NCBI GenBank assembly: GCA_028598985.1
Contig: JAQRMV010000014.1
Coordinates: forward strand, 1 to 40,023
Origin: Gammaproteobacteria bacterium
GTDB lineage: Bacteria > Pseudomonadota > Gammaproteobacteria > Pseudomonadales > Balneatricaceae
Direction: 5' to 3'
Length of the DNA stretch: 40,023 bases
The first letter of the stretch is position 1. Each line of letters opens with the position of its first letter. The translations under genes and the position numbers were made by a program. This document shows positions 1 to 8,270 of the stretch, piece after piece. The notes under the pieces are model-generated. The model was not told where the DNA came from. It did no database searches and worked only from the letters and a program-made list of their open reading frames with translations.

Positions 1-246
1 ATAAGATTTTGTATTAATGGATGAGCACTTGAAGGCACTGTTGGTGTGGGGCGTATCGTGCGGGCATGGATGATTGTAAGCCAAGGTGTTGTCTAGCTTG
101 AGGACTATGAGTAACTTCTTGAGAAGCTTACAAGGTTCACGCCGATTGGCCCCTGTCCGCAGTAATAACGGATTTCTCCGGCTGCACCGCATCACCGGTA
201 CCACGCACATTTATAGAGAATACTTCTTTGAGGTTAAATCACTCCT
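1..246. other. Gene-free left edge with nested inverted repeats
   Basis: I recognise no protein gene in this stretch downstream of the Wzz-like gene. It is rich in short inverted repeats: TTGTAAGC (74-81) pairs perfectly with GCTTACAA (126-133). Inside that span, GTAACTTCT (111-119) can fold onto AGAAGcTTAC (122-131). On the minus strand a GTGCG occurs at 208-204, and further small stems (TCCG/CGGA, GCC/GGC) follow. This looks like a structured RNA or the start of a group II intron running off the window, but no catalytic domain or encoded reverse transcriptase is visible. The 62-aa plus-strand ORF here has no recognisable domain and runs into the Wzz coding strand, so I do not call it. Confidence 0.3.
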
Positions 247-930
247 TCAGTGGCGGGACGACCGCTGTTTATAGCTTTCCAATCCGCGCCGAATAAATAC
301 TAAAAATACCCCTAGCATTCCACCTAAAATCAATGACAATGCAGCAACCAAAGAAATTTTTGGCGCTTTCAGTACAACCTTAGGCTCCATTATTTCAACC
401 GCATTGATGCCATTATTAATACGAGCAAGAAGGCGCTTAGCATTAAGGTAGTTAGTCGCAACGCGCTCTGTCGACAGCAGTTGTGGCTTAAGTTGATTGG
501 CAATTAAACCTTCCTCCTCTCGAGCTTCCTGACGTAGCTGCGTATTGAAGCGAATGCTCGCCTCTAATAACTGACCATGTATTAGCGCTACGGATTTCTT
601 GTCAGTTAAGACTGTGCTCCATTCACTATTTGCGGATGTCCATGCCGACAGGCCGCCCACTAAATTCAATATGGATGCTGTAGTCTGTTCATTCGAACAA
701 TTTACATTGCCACCGCACCTCTGTTGAACTTCAATAGAATGTAAATTAACACTATAAGGTATTTTAACTGAATATTTAATTGGTACTTGGTTGAGATAAA
801 GCATACCTATTAGTAATGCAACGCAGGTAGAGCTTACAATCACCCATTTGCCTTTCCAAATAATTTCTATAATCTCAAATAAATCAATTTCATCGTTATA
901 TTGTTCTTGGTGTTCAGATTGCTGTTGCAT
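247..930 (-). CDS. Short Wzz-family polysaccharide chain-length determinant-like protein
   Basis: Inner-membrane protein of the polysaccharide co-polymerase type, which normally sets O-antigen or capsule chain length together with a Wzy polymerase. The N-terminus has the typical Wzz opening (DEIDLFEIIEIIWKGKW) followed by a first membrane helix at about residues 29-48. The C-terminus has a second helix preceded by a proline-containing stretch (VVLKAPKISL) and ends in basic residues, as in Wzz. At 227 aa it is clearly shorter than the usual 320-370 aa, so the periplasmic helical domain is reduced. That domain carries two close cysteines (CGGNVNC) that could form a disulfide. AGGA lies just upstream of the ATG. 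No Wzy or glycosyltransferase genes for a polysaccharide cluster follow before the window ends. Family membership is fairly sure; the exact polysaccharide is unknown. Confidence 0.75.
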   Translation of the reverse strand: MQQQSEHQEQYNDEIDLFEIIEIIWKGKWVIVSSTCVALLIGMLYLNQVPIKYSVKIPYSVNLHSIEVQQRCGGNVNCSNEQTTASILNLVGGLSAWTSANSEWSTVLTDKKSVALIHGQLLEASIRFNTQLRQEAREEEGLIANQLKPQLLSTERVATNYLNAKRLLARINNGINAVEIMEPKVVLKAPKISLVAALSLILGGMLGVFLVFIRRGLESYKQRSSRH

Positions 931-1043
931 AGATTGTTTCCTATTCCATATTGGGATAAATCAGGGGACCAAACAAGAGCAGGCAAGATATGGTTTTAAT
1001 GCATTAAACAGCCAAACATTAAACGACACCTTGTTTTTAGCTC

Positions 1044-1484
1044 CTATCCTACGATTGACACGTCTTCGGCTTGTAAGCCTTTGTCGCTTTCGGTCACGCT
1101 AAAGCGCACACGCTGGCCTTCTAGCAGGGAACGATGGCCTTTGCCACGAATAGAGCGGAAATGAACAAACACATCATCACCTTGATCGCGGGTTACAAAA
1201 CCAAAGCCTTTGGTTACGTTAAACCACTTAACAGTGCCTGATTCGCGGTTTGGATCATCGTCCATTTCGTCCCATTGCGCATCATCTTCTACGCCTGATG
1301 CAATGAATTTTACTCCGGTTGCTAACGTAGCGATCCAAAACATGGCAAAGGCCACACCCGCTACTAATTCGAATTGGGTATCAACAATGTGTGAGCCGCG
1401 AACGACCTCGTCTAAAATAAAAGGTAATGCCAAAGCGGCGATTAAACTAATAATGAAGCTATAAATAAATAATGTACGTCTCAT
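1044..1484 (-). CDS. Membrane-anchored cold-shock-domain protein
   Basis: 146-aa protein with two parts. Residues about 5-25 and 40-63 are hydrophobic and probably form two membrane helices. An acidic linker ([14 protein letters not shown]) leads to a complete cold-shock domain at about residues 81-146. The domain begins SGTVKWFN and keeps both nucleic-acid-binding motifs, KGFGFV (RNP1) and VFVHF (RNP2). Cold-shock domains bind single-stranded RNA or DNA. By inference, the helices would tether that activity at the inner membrane with the domain in the cytoplasm. This differs from the known CSD-DUF1294 fusions, where the CSD is N-terminal. The gene stands alone, with a leader of about 100 nt downstream of a TATAAT box, reminiscent of cspA-type genes. 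The specific function is unknown. Confidence 0.8.
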   Translation of the reverse strand: MRRTLFIYSFIISLIAALALPFILDEVVRGSHIVDTQFELVAGVAFAMFWIATLATGVKFIASGVEDDAQWDEMDDDPNRESGTVKWFNVTKGFGFVTRDQGDDVFVHFRSIRGKGHRSLLEGQRVRFSVTESDKGLQAEDVSIVG

Positions 1485-1591
1485 AATGACTCGATATCTC
1501 TATATTATTGTTTTATGTATAAAAGTATTGCACCACCATGCTTAGCTATTGCCATATCCTAGGCCGTATAAAGTCGGTACAATCAGGTAAG

Positions 1592-1597
1592 ATTATA
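1592..1597 (-). promoter_or_regulatory. Candidate -10 box for the cold-shock-domain gene
   Basis: A perfect TATAAT lies on the minus strand. Upstream, TTGATT is only 15 bp away, so the -35 is uncertain. A start here would leave a leader of about 100 nt before the ATG at 1484, long enough for temperature-responsive folding as in cspA genes. That role is inference. Confidence 0.35.
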
Positions 1598-1666
1598 GAA
1601 AAACCACCGACCAATCAAACACTTGGTTTATAAAACCCTATTTATTTGCAACTTCTTGAGATTATC

Positions 1667-1885
1667 ATGAATAACGCCGCCGATATTGTCGAATTACAGC
1701 AACAAATTGCTTTTCAAGAACAGACTATAGACACGCTTAATAATGTGGTGAGCGAGCAACAAAAAGACATCACCCGGTTAGATCGCGCATTGGCTTTATT
1801 GGCACAGCAAATGAAAAGTTTACAACAAACTGCAGATGCCGGCCAAGGTAATGCAGAAGCCAACCAGCCCCCGCCGCATTATTAA
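1667..1885 (+). CDS. slyX: SlyX family protein
   Basis: Small, highly charged coiled-coil protein of unknown biochemical role, named for its position next to slyD in E. coli. The ORF track begins at a TTG (1646), but the ATG at 1667 gives 72 residues, the same length as E. coli SlyX, with a GAG about 9 nt upstream; I take the ATG. The sequence is a near-continuous heptad pattern (ELQQQIAFQEQTIDTLNNVV), followed by a flexible tail ending in PPPHY, the typical SlyX C-terminus. It is divergent from the cold-shock-domain gene and convergent with rsmJ, with only 13 bp between stops. Confidence 0.85.
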   Translation: MNNAADIVELQQQIAFQEQTIDTLNNVVSEQQKDITRLDRALALLAQQMKSLQQTADAGQGNAEANQPPPHY

Positions 1886-1898
1886 TGAGAAGCTGGGG

Positions 1899-2681
1899 TT
1901 ATCTTTGGAAGCTTTGGTTAACGTAAATATCAAACCGATTGACCTTGCCTTCAAGCCGATAAGTGGGCTTATGTTGATCTAAATCTGGCGCTATACGGGG
2001 CCGTTTTACTACCACTCGGTGACTAGCCAAGGCCAAAGCAGGCGTTAGCAAAGCATCTGCGCCTTTATCATTGCCTACCAGCTGTCTGAACAGCGCCATC
2101 TCTTTTTTCACCTGGGCAGATTTACCTGTGTGCGGAAACATAGGGTCTAAATAAATGACTTGGGGCGCTACCCCTTGCCAGCTGGCCATAGTGGATAAGG
2201 CATCCCCTTTTTGAAGGACCATGGCTGCTACTACTTCACCTACATCAATATCCAACTCTCCCCTTGCCAGGCCGTCTGCTAATAGCGCTCTTACCACAGG
2301 TTGCCTTTCTGCCAAATTCAGTTGGCAGCCTAAACCAGCCAGTACGAATGCGTCTCCACCCAAACCTGCGGTTAGGTCTAAAACACTAGGTCTAACGCTA
2401 CCCTGCACACCTACAGCTTTGGCAATTTGTTGCCCTTTACCCCCACCAAACACTCTTCGATGACGGGCTTTGCCTGCGGCAAAATCCACACGCACCGCAC
2501 CACTACGCCCATCCACTGGCTCCAACCCTAAACCCTGCGCTGTATAGCGCAATAAAAAGTCATAGGCACGTGGATTTTTTGTAATAATAGGCAAGTCCAG
2601 CTCTAAAGCCAGATCCAGGTCTAGGGTTTGGAAACTAGAGGCGGCTATGGCTAACCTAGGCTGGGAAGAATCAGCCAACAT
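1899..2681 (-). CDS. rsmJ: 16S rRNA (guanine-1516-N2)-methyltransferase RsmJ
   Basis: SAM-dependent methyltransferase that modifies G1516 of 16S rRNA in the small subunit. The glycine-rich SAM-binding motif [11 protein letters not shown] and the family motif [19 protein letters not shown] are both present, and the protein ends in the usual region after [13 protein letters not shown]. The ORF track extends to 2723, but an AGGAG sits 7 nt before the ATG at 2681, giving MLADSS and 260 aa (E. coli is 250). With this start the gene overlaps the 3' end of uppP by 31 bp, suggesting coupled translation. It is last in the adk-tsaB-uppP-rsmJ series. Confidence 0.9.
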   Translation of the reverse strand: MLADSSQPRLAIAASSFQTLDLDLALELDLPIITKNPRAYDFLLRYTAQGLGLEPVDGRSGAVRVDFAAGKARHRRVFGGGKGQQIAKAVGVQGSVRPSVLDLTAGLGGDAFVLAGLGCQLNLAERQPVVRALLADGLARGELDIDVGEVVAAMVLQKGDALSTMASWQGVAPQVIYLDPMFPHTGKSAQVKKEMALFRQLVGNDKGADALLTPALALASHRVVVKRPRIAPDLDQHKPTYRLEGKVNRFDIYVNQSFQR

Positions 2682-3460
2682 AGGCCTACTCCTAATACAA
2701 TTCGATAAACCACAAAGGGCCACATGCCCATGCGGCTAATCACTTGCATAAACAACACAATACACAACCACGCGCTGGCAAAAGACACTAGAAAGGCAAC
2801 CACCATAGGCATCCATACAATCGCCGTTGCGCTTGTCGCTAAGTCTAAGGTCATTAGCAAGGAGGCGGCTAGGATAATTGGAATGGACATTAAAAATGAG
2901 AATCGCGCCGCTGCTTCACGGGTGTAACCTAGCATCAGCGCAGCGGTCATGGTAATACCAGAACGTGAAGTGCCCGGGAGTAGAGCTAGAGCCTGAGCCA
3001 AGCCAATCATTAGGGTGTGTCGCCAGCTCATGGTGTTCAGTTCACGGTCTCTGCGACTACGCCAATCGGCCCAACCTAACAATAGACCAAACACTAAGGT
3101 AGTGATCGCAACCACCCATAAGGCCCGTGCATTCACCTCTATCCAGCCTTTAAACACCAGACCAAAAAACACCGCGGGTAAGGTGGCCACAATAAGCATA
3201 AGCGCTAAGGTTGCATGGGTATTAAGTTGTTTTTCTCGTTGCCACTGCCAAAGGCCGGTAACCATGGCTGCTAGATCTTGCCGCAAATAAATAACTACGG
3301 CAAACAAACTACCTAAATGAACCGCAACGTCAAAGGTGAGGCCTTGGTCTGGCCAGTCCAACAATAAACTTGGAAACAGCAAGTGGGCTGAACTGGAAAT
3401 AGGCAGGAATTCAGTTACACCCTGAATTAGAGCAATAATGCTGGCTTGGATCCAATCCAT
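2651..3460 (-). CDS. uppP: Undecaprenyl-diphosphate phosphatase UppP/BacA
   Basis: Integral membrane enzyme that dephosphorylates undecaprenyl diphosphate, recycling the lipid carrier for peptidoglycan and other envelope polymers. Loss or gain of it changes bacitracin sensitivity. The two signature motifs are intact: [15 protein letters not shown] near residue 14 and [12 protein letters not shown] near residue 160. They are separated and followed by several strongly hydrophobic helices. Its 269 aa compares with 273 in E. coli. The gene lies 27 bp after tsaB and overlaps rsmJ at its 3' end. Confidence 0.95.
   Translation of the reverse strand: MDWIQASIIALIQGVTEFLPISSSAHLLFPSLLLDWPDQGLTFDVAVHLGSLFAVVIYLRQDLAAMVTGLWQWQREKQLNTHATLALMLIVATLPAVFFGLVFKGWIEVNARALWVVAITTLVFGLLLGWADWRSRRDRELNTMSWRHTLMIGLAQALALLPGTSRSGITMTAALMLGYTREAAARFSFLMSIPIILAASLLMTLDLATSATAIVWMPMVVAFLVSFASAWLCIVLFMQVISRMGMWPFVVYRIVLGVGLCWLILPSLG
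2689..2693 (-). promoter_or_regulatory. Ribosome binding site fixing the rsmJ start
   Basis: AGGAG on the minus strand, inside the 3' end of uppP, 7 nt upstream of the ATG at 2681. It decides between that ATG and the longer upstream frame, which lacks a comparable site. Confidence 0.6.
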
Positions 3461-3487
3461 AGGTAATCCTTATTGCTGTATAGCGAG

Positions 3488-4186
3488 TTATTGATAGCGT
3501 GGTAATTTTTTCCAGGTGACTTCGTCCCGCAAATACACAGGCAAAGCATCCTCTGGTGCAGATAAAAGCCCAAGTGCAAAATCAGCCGCAGCCAAACGCA
3601 CCATTTCCAGAGCTCTAGGCTCCAAGTCTGAGTGTACAGACAAGGCTGAAGTTAGCATGTTTTGTGGCATATTGACTACCGCCATGCCACTTCCACAGGC
3701 TGCATAATCGGCACTCATTACCTGCACTTGTTCCGGCCGGCACACTGTTTCTGAAACTTGAGACAAGGCGAGTTTTGGGTGAGTGGGATCAATCACGTAT
3801 TCACCCCAATACACCTCTCCCATACGTGCATCTAAGCTGCAAGCATAAGCCAATGGTCCAGCATTATCGCCATGTAGGCGTAACGCAAGTGCGGCAAGGG
3901 TAGATACGGGGATCACTGGACAGCCAATACCAAATGCCAATCCTTGTGCTACTCCGGCTGCAATGCGGATACCCGTAAAAGAACCCGGCCCGCGCCCATA
4001 AGCAATAGCGTCAAGGCTGGCCATGGTTATATCGGCTTCTTCTAGCAAAGCTTTAACCATAGGCAATAAACGCTGAGTATGTTGGCGCTCGGCGTGTTCT
4101 TGGTGGCCGATTAAAACACCACCGTCACTCCAAAGAGCAACACTGCAGGAGGTGCCCGAAGTGTCTAGCGCCAATAATTGCGTCAT
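3488..4186 (-). CDS. tsaB: tRNA threonylcarbamoyladenosine biosynthesis protein TsaB
   Basis: Non-catalytic partner of TsaD in making N6-threonylcarbamoyladenosine at A37 of ANN-decoding tRNAs, together with TsaC and TsaE. The N-terminus LLALDTSGTSCSVALW is the ASKHA-fold nucleotide-binding start, and the segment AYGRGPGSFTGIRIAAGVAQG is the family hallmark (quoted in part: GPGSFTGIRIAAG). The metal-binding histidines of TsaD are absent, as expected for TsaB. At 232 aa it matches E. coli (231). The gene follows adk by 8 bp and precedes uppP by 27 bp. Confidence 0.93.
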   Translation of the reverse strand: MTQLLALDTSGTSCSVALWSDGGVLIGHQEHAERQHTQRLLPMVKALLEEADITMASLDAIAYGRGPGSFTGIRIAAGVAQGLAFGIGCPVIPVSTLAALALRLHGDNAGPLAYACSLDARMGEVYWGEYVIDPTHPKLALSQVSETVCRPEQVQVMSADYAACGSGMAVVNMPQNMLTSALSVHSDLEPRALEMVRLAAADFALGLLSAPEDALPVYLRDEVTWKKLPRYQ

Positions 4187-4194
4187 GGATAAAG

Positions 4195-4854
<660 letters not shown>

Positions 4855-4931
4855 TTAACTCCAAAAAAACTAAAATACATTGGCCATTTAATAACAGCTC
4901 AGTCAATCCATATTCGACTAAATTGAGATAC

Positions 4932-4972
4932 CTTCGCAAACAGGCACGATACACCACTGTCCGCTTGCGAAG
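4932..4972. other. Imperfect hairpin between mazG and adk
   Basis: Arms of 15 nt (4932-4946 and 4958-4972) pair with two mismatches and one wobble around an 11-nt loop. The outer 8 bp are perfect (CTTCGCAA/TTGCGAAG). No T-run follows on either strand, so it does not look like an intrinsic terminator. The rest of the 4852-5091 gap shows no gene. Confidence 0.45.
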
Positions 4973-5091
4973 AAACCCATTACTCAAACACACATTTAAC
5001 TGGGCCGCGTAGTGTAACCAAAAGCAAGCTTCAGCGCCACGGCACTATAGTCGAACAATGGCTAAACCGTAGGTAAACTGACAAATAGTGG

Positions 5092-5916
5092 CTATAAGCC
5101 AGCCGCTTTAGCTGCATGCCAACCTGCATCCATTCGTTCTAGGCTTACATTTTCTAGCTGCTCACCTGCATCTAATAACTGTGTTTCTAAAAATCGAAAA
5201 CGTCGCTCAAACTTAGCATTGGCGGCACGCATTACCTGTTCTGGGTCTTGCTTTAAATGCCTTGCCATATTCACGCATGCAAACATTAAGTCGCCCAACT
5301 CTTCTAACGTGTGTTCCTTGTCACCACTAGCAAAGGCCTGCTGCACCTCTTCCAGCTCTTCAGCCATGTTGGCTAGAACGGGGGTAGCATTGGGCCAATC
5401 AAAACCCACATTAGCCGCTCGTTTTTGTAATTTTGCACTACGTTGCAGGGCGGGCAAAGCATTGGGCACGTCATCCAATACAGAATGCTGTTGCTTGGCA
5501 TCGCGTTCATCTTGCTTAATACTTTCCCAGCGTTCCAACACTTGCTCTGCATCCATGCCAGTTTCGCCTTGAAGGTCTCCAAATACATGGGGGTGCCTAC
5601 GAATCAACTTGTCGGACATGGCTTGAGCGACATCCGCAAATTCGAAGCTGCCTTCTTCACGGGCAAGTTGACAATAAAACACCACCTGAAATAACAAGTC
5701 GCCTAGTTCGTCTCTTAACTGGACACGATCATCCGACTCAATGGCATCAGCCACCTCGTAGGCTTCCTCTAAAGTATGGGGCAAAATGCTGCGGAAATTT
5801 TGTTTTAGATCCCACGGACAGCCACCCTGCGGGTTGCGCAGCTGGGTCATGATATCTAACAGCTGTTGCATGGAATCACTAGAATTAACACTGGTATTAC
5901 GAATAGGTTTACCCAT
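5092..5916 (-). CDS. mazG: Nucleoside triphosphate pyrophosphohydrolase MazG
   Basis: Hydrolyses (d)NTPs to monophosphates plus pyrophosphate; in E. coli it lowers ppGpp indirectly and lies downstream of relA. Two MazG repeats are visible. The first (about residues 20-130) has RNPQGGCPWD, HTLEEAYEVADAI and ELGDLLFQVVFY. The second (about 165-260) has LEEVQQAF and ELGDLMFACVNMARH. The paired EExxE/ELGDL motifs supply the magnesium-binding acids. It has 274 aa (E. coli 263). The ATG at 5916 overlaps the relA stop by 8 bp; a second possible start at residue 16 would fit the E. coli N-terminus equally well. Confidence 0.95.
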   Translation of the reverse strand: MGKPIRNTSVNSSDSMQQLLDIMTQLRNPQGGCPWDLKQNFRSILPHTLEEAYEVADAIESDDRVQLRDELGDLLFQVVFYCQLAREEGSFEFADVAQAMSDKLIRRHPHVFGDLQGETGMDAEQVLERWESIKQDERDAKQQHSVLDDVPNALPALQRSAKLQKRAANVGFDWPNATPVLANMAEELEEVQQAFASGDKEHTLEELGDLMFACVNMARHLKQDPEQVMRAANAKFERRFRFLETQLLDAGEQLENVSLERMDAGWHAAKAAGL

Positions 5917-8164
5917 TTTTTTGTCGCCTTACATCCAATACGTTAGGGAGCTGACTAATTTTGTCCAAAATACGCCCAAGCAAATCTAAACGAGGAATAT
6001 CAATAGTCATGGAAATGGTGGCGGAGTGGGTTTTTTTATCCACATTGGTGGTGATGTTGCCTAGGTTTACGTTTTCGTTACCTAACACAATAATCACTTC
6101 ACTCAACAAACCCGACCGATCAATAGCTTCAATGAAGATATCAACAGGATAGGTGCGCTCACTGCTGGAGGACCAATCCACTTCAATAATACGTTGGCGA
6201 TCTTGCTCTGCCATGTTCATAATATTAAGGCAATCTTGACGGTGTACAGAAACCCCACGATTAAGTGTAACAAAACCTGTGATTGGGTCTCCCGGTACGG
6301 GCATACAACAACTGGCCATGGTGGTGAGCAGATTACCAACGCCGGCAATTTGCACGTCGCTACCAGAATTAGGCTTAGGTTTAGGTTTATTGGTTAACAG
6401 GCCAAGGTCGAGTTGCTTTTTAGGTTTAAGGCTAGGCTCTACCTGATGCTGCGCCGCGTTAATCACCTGTGCTAATCGCACATCTCCGGCGCCCAAAGCG
6501 GCGTACATATCATCAACTTGCTTAAAGTTAATGGCGATGGCTATTTGTTGATAATCCACGCCGGTAATGGCCATGCGTCGCATTTCGCGCTCCACTAAAT
6601 GGCGGCCTGCTATGGCGTTTTTGTCTTTATCAAGCTGTTTAAAATAGTGCCCAATCTTTGCGCGTGTACGCCCCGCATGAACGTACCCCAAGTTTGGATT
6701 CATCCAATCTCTACTGGGCGCACCACCCTTAGAAGTCATAATTGAGACTTGATCACCGGTTTGTAAACTATAGGTGAGGGGCACAATACGGCCATGGATT
6801 TTTGCACCACGGCAGGTATTACCTACCTGCGTGTGTACTCTATATGCAAAATCTATAGGCGTGGCGCCGTTAGGTAAATCCACTACATGGCCGTCGGGTG
6901 TGAATACGTAAATACGGTCTTGCGCTACGTCTCCTTTTACTTGAGTGACAAATTCAGTACCGTCACCCACTTCGTCATGCCACTCTAATACTTGACGCAA
7001 CCAAGCCAGCTTGTCATCGTAGGAATTTCCCGTGCTGTTAATGTCTGTGCCTTTATATAACCAATGGGCACATACACCAAGCTCTGCCTCGTCGTGCATA
7101 GCAAAGGTGCGGATTTGAATTTCTACTACCTTGCCCTCGGGGCCAATGACTGCAGTATGTAATGAGCGATAGCCATTTTCTTTTGGGGTGGCAATATAGT
7201 CGTCAAATTCTTGGGGGATATTGCGCCACAAGCCATGCACAATGCCCAACGCCGTGTAGCAGTCTGTTAATTCTGGCACTAGTATACGCACCGCACGTAC
7301 GTCGTACACTTGAGAAAACTCAATGTTTTTACGCTGCATTTTGCGCCAAATGCTGTAAATATGTTTAGCTCGGCCCATGATGTCAGATTCAATGCCAGCG
7401 TTAGATAACTGCTCTGTGAGGCTACCTAACACTCGCTCTATGTAGTCTTGACGGTCCATGCGCCGCTCATCTAGAAAGGCGGCAATTTCTTTATAGGCGT
7501 TAGGCTGAAGGTAGCGGAAGGACAGATCTTCTAGTTCCCACTTAATGGCACCTATGCCTAGACGGTGTGCCAAAGGGGCGTATACGTCAAATACTTCACG
7601 AGACACCAAGTAGCGCTTTTTTCGATCCACATTTTTTACTGCTCGAATAGCGCAAGTACGCTCTGCCAACTTAATTAATGCCACCCGCACATCATCTACC
7701 AAAGACACCAGCATTTTACGCACGTTGGTAAGCTGGCCATCAGACTGGCCTAAAATACTATCTCGGGTGGGGCTTTGAAGATTACTGATGGCCGCCATTT
7801 GTAATACGCCATCAATCAGTTGTGACACGATGGGGCCAAAGGTTTCTTTTACTTCTTTAAGGGTTAATTTTTCTTCCCGTACGGCGCGGTATAACACTGC
7901 TGCCACTAAGGTTTCTTCATTAACCTGTAGGGTGGTTAGAATTTCGGCCATTTCTAAACCCGTACGAAAACAATCCACGTCTTGCGTAGCCCATACATCT
8001 AAGCTTTCACTAGCACGATCTCGAGCCTCTTGAGCCCATTCACAGGCCTTCTGTAACCGAGTCGTATCTGCTAACTCAACTTGACTTTGTAAGCCTGCCA
8101 GCCAGGCCTGAATATCTATGTTGCCGTCCGCATGGGTCGGGTGAATTGCGCGTACCTGTACCAT
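5909..8164 (-). CDS. relA: GTP pyrophosphokinase RelA, (p)ppGpp synthetase I
   Basis: Ribosome-associated enzyme that makes (p)ppGpp when uncharged tRNA enters the A site. I use the ATG at 8164 (MVQVRAIHP, 751 aa), which matches the E. coli RelA N-terminus; the ORF track adds 16 residues. In order: an N-terminal pseudo-hydrolase domain without the HD catalytic pair; a synthetase domain carrying EFDDYIATPKENGYRSLHT, whose EFDD is the acidic motif typical of RelA rather than SpoT; a TGS domain (RIYVFTPDGHVVDLP); a cysteine region (SCCMPVPGD, then HRQDC); and a C-terminal ACT domain. It lies between rlmD and mazG, as in other gammaproteobacteria. A small palindrome is in its leader. Confidence 0.97.
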   Translation of the reverse strand: MVQVRAIHPTHADGNIDIQAWLAGLQSQVELADTTRLQKACEWAQEARDRASESLDVWATQDVDCFRTGLEMAEILTTLQVNEETLVAAVLYRAVREEKLTLKEVKETFGPIVSQLIDGVLQMAAISNLQSPTRDSILGQSDGQLTNVRKMLVSLVDDVRVALIKLAERTCAIRAVKNVDRKKRYLVSREVFDVYAPLAHRLGIGAIKWELEDLSFRYLQPNAYKEIAAFLDERRMDRQDYIERVLGSLTEQLSNAGIESDIMGRAKHIYSIWRKMQRKNIEFSQVYDVRAVRILVPELTDCYTALGIVHGLWRNIPQEFDDYIATPKENGYRSLHTAVIGPEGKVVEIQIRTFAMHDEAELGVCAHWLYKGTDINSTGNSYDDKLAWLRQVLEWHDEVGDGTEFVTQVKGDVAQDRIYVFTPDGHVVDLPNGATPIDFAYRVHTQVGNTCRGAKIHGRIVPLTYSLQTGDQVSIMTSKGGAPSRDWMNPNLGYVHAGRTRAKIGHYFKQLDKDKNAIAGRHLVEREMRRMAITGVDYQQIAIAINFKQVDDMYAALGAGDVRLAQVINAAQHQVEPSLKPKKQLDLGLLTNKPKPKPNSGSDVQIAGVGNLLTTMASCCMPVPGDPITGFVTLNRGVSVHRQDCLNIMNMAEQDRQRIIEVDWSSSSERTYPVDIFIEAIDRSGLLSEVIIVLGNENVNLGNITTNVDKKTHSATISMTIDIPRLDLLGRILDKISQLPNVLDVRRQKNG

Positions 8165-8186
8165 GATTAAATTCCGTCTCGATAGC

Positions 8187-8199
8187 GTGTTATTAACAC
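8187..8199. promoter_or_regulatory. Short perfect palindrome in the relA leader
   Basis: GTGTTATTAACAC has 6-bp arms around one central base, ending 22 bp before the relA ATG. It could be an operator or a chance A/T-rich palindrome. No known regulator site is recognised. Confidence 0.3.
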
Positions 8200-8270
8200 A
8201 CTTGTTATGCATATTTTTAAGTGTCTATTGGGGCCCTAATTATCCACCTGCTGGCACTTTTTGTCTTATT

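Noticed and set aside
86-274. 62-aa plus-strand ORF at the left edge
   Set aside because: No recognisable domain, runs into the antisense of the Wzz-like gene and lies over the inverted repeats.
848-1102. 84-aa plus-strand ORF
   Set aside because: Shadow of the Wzz-like N-terminus and the cold-shock-gene 3' end; composition unlike a protein gene.
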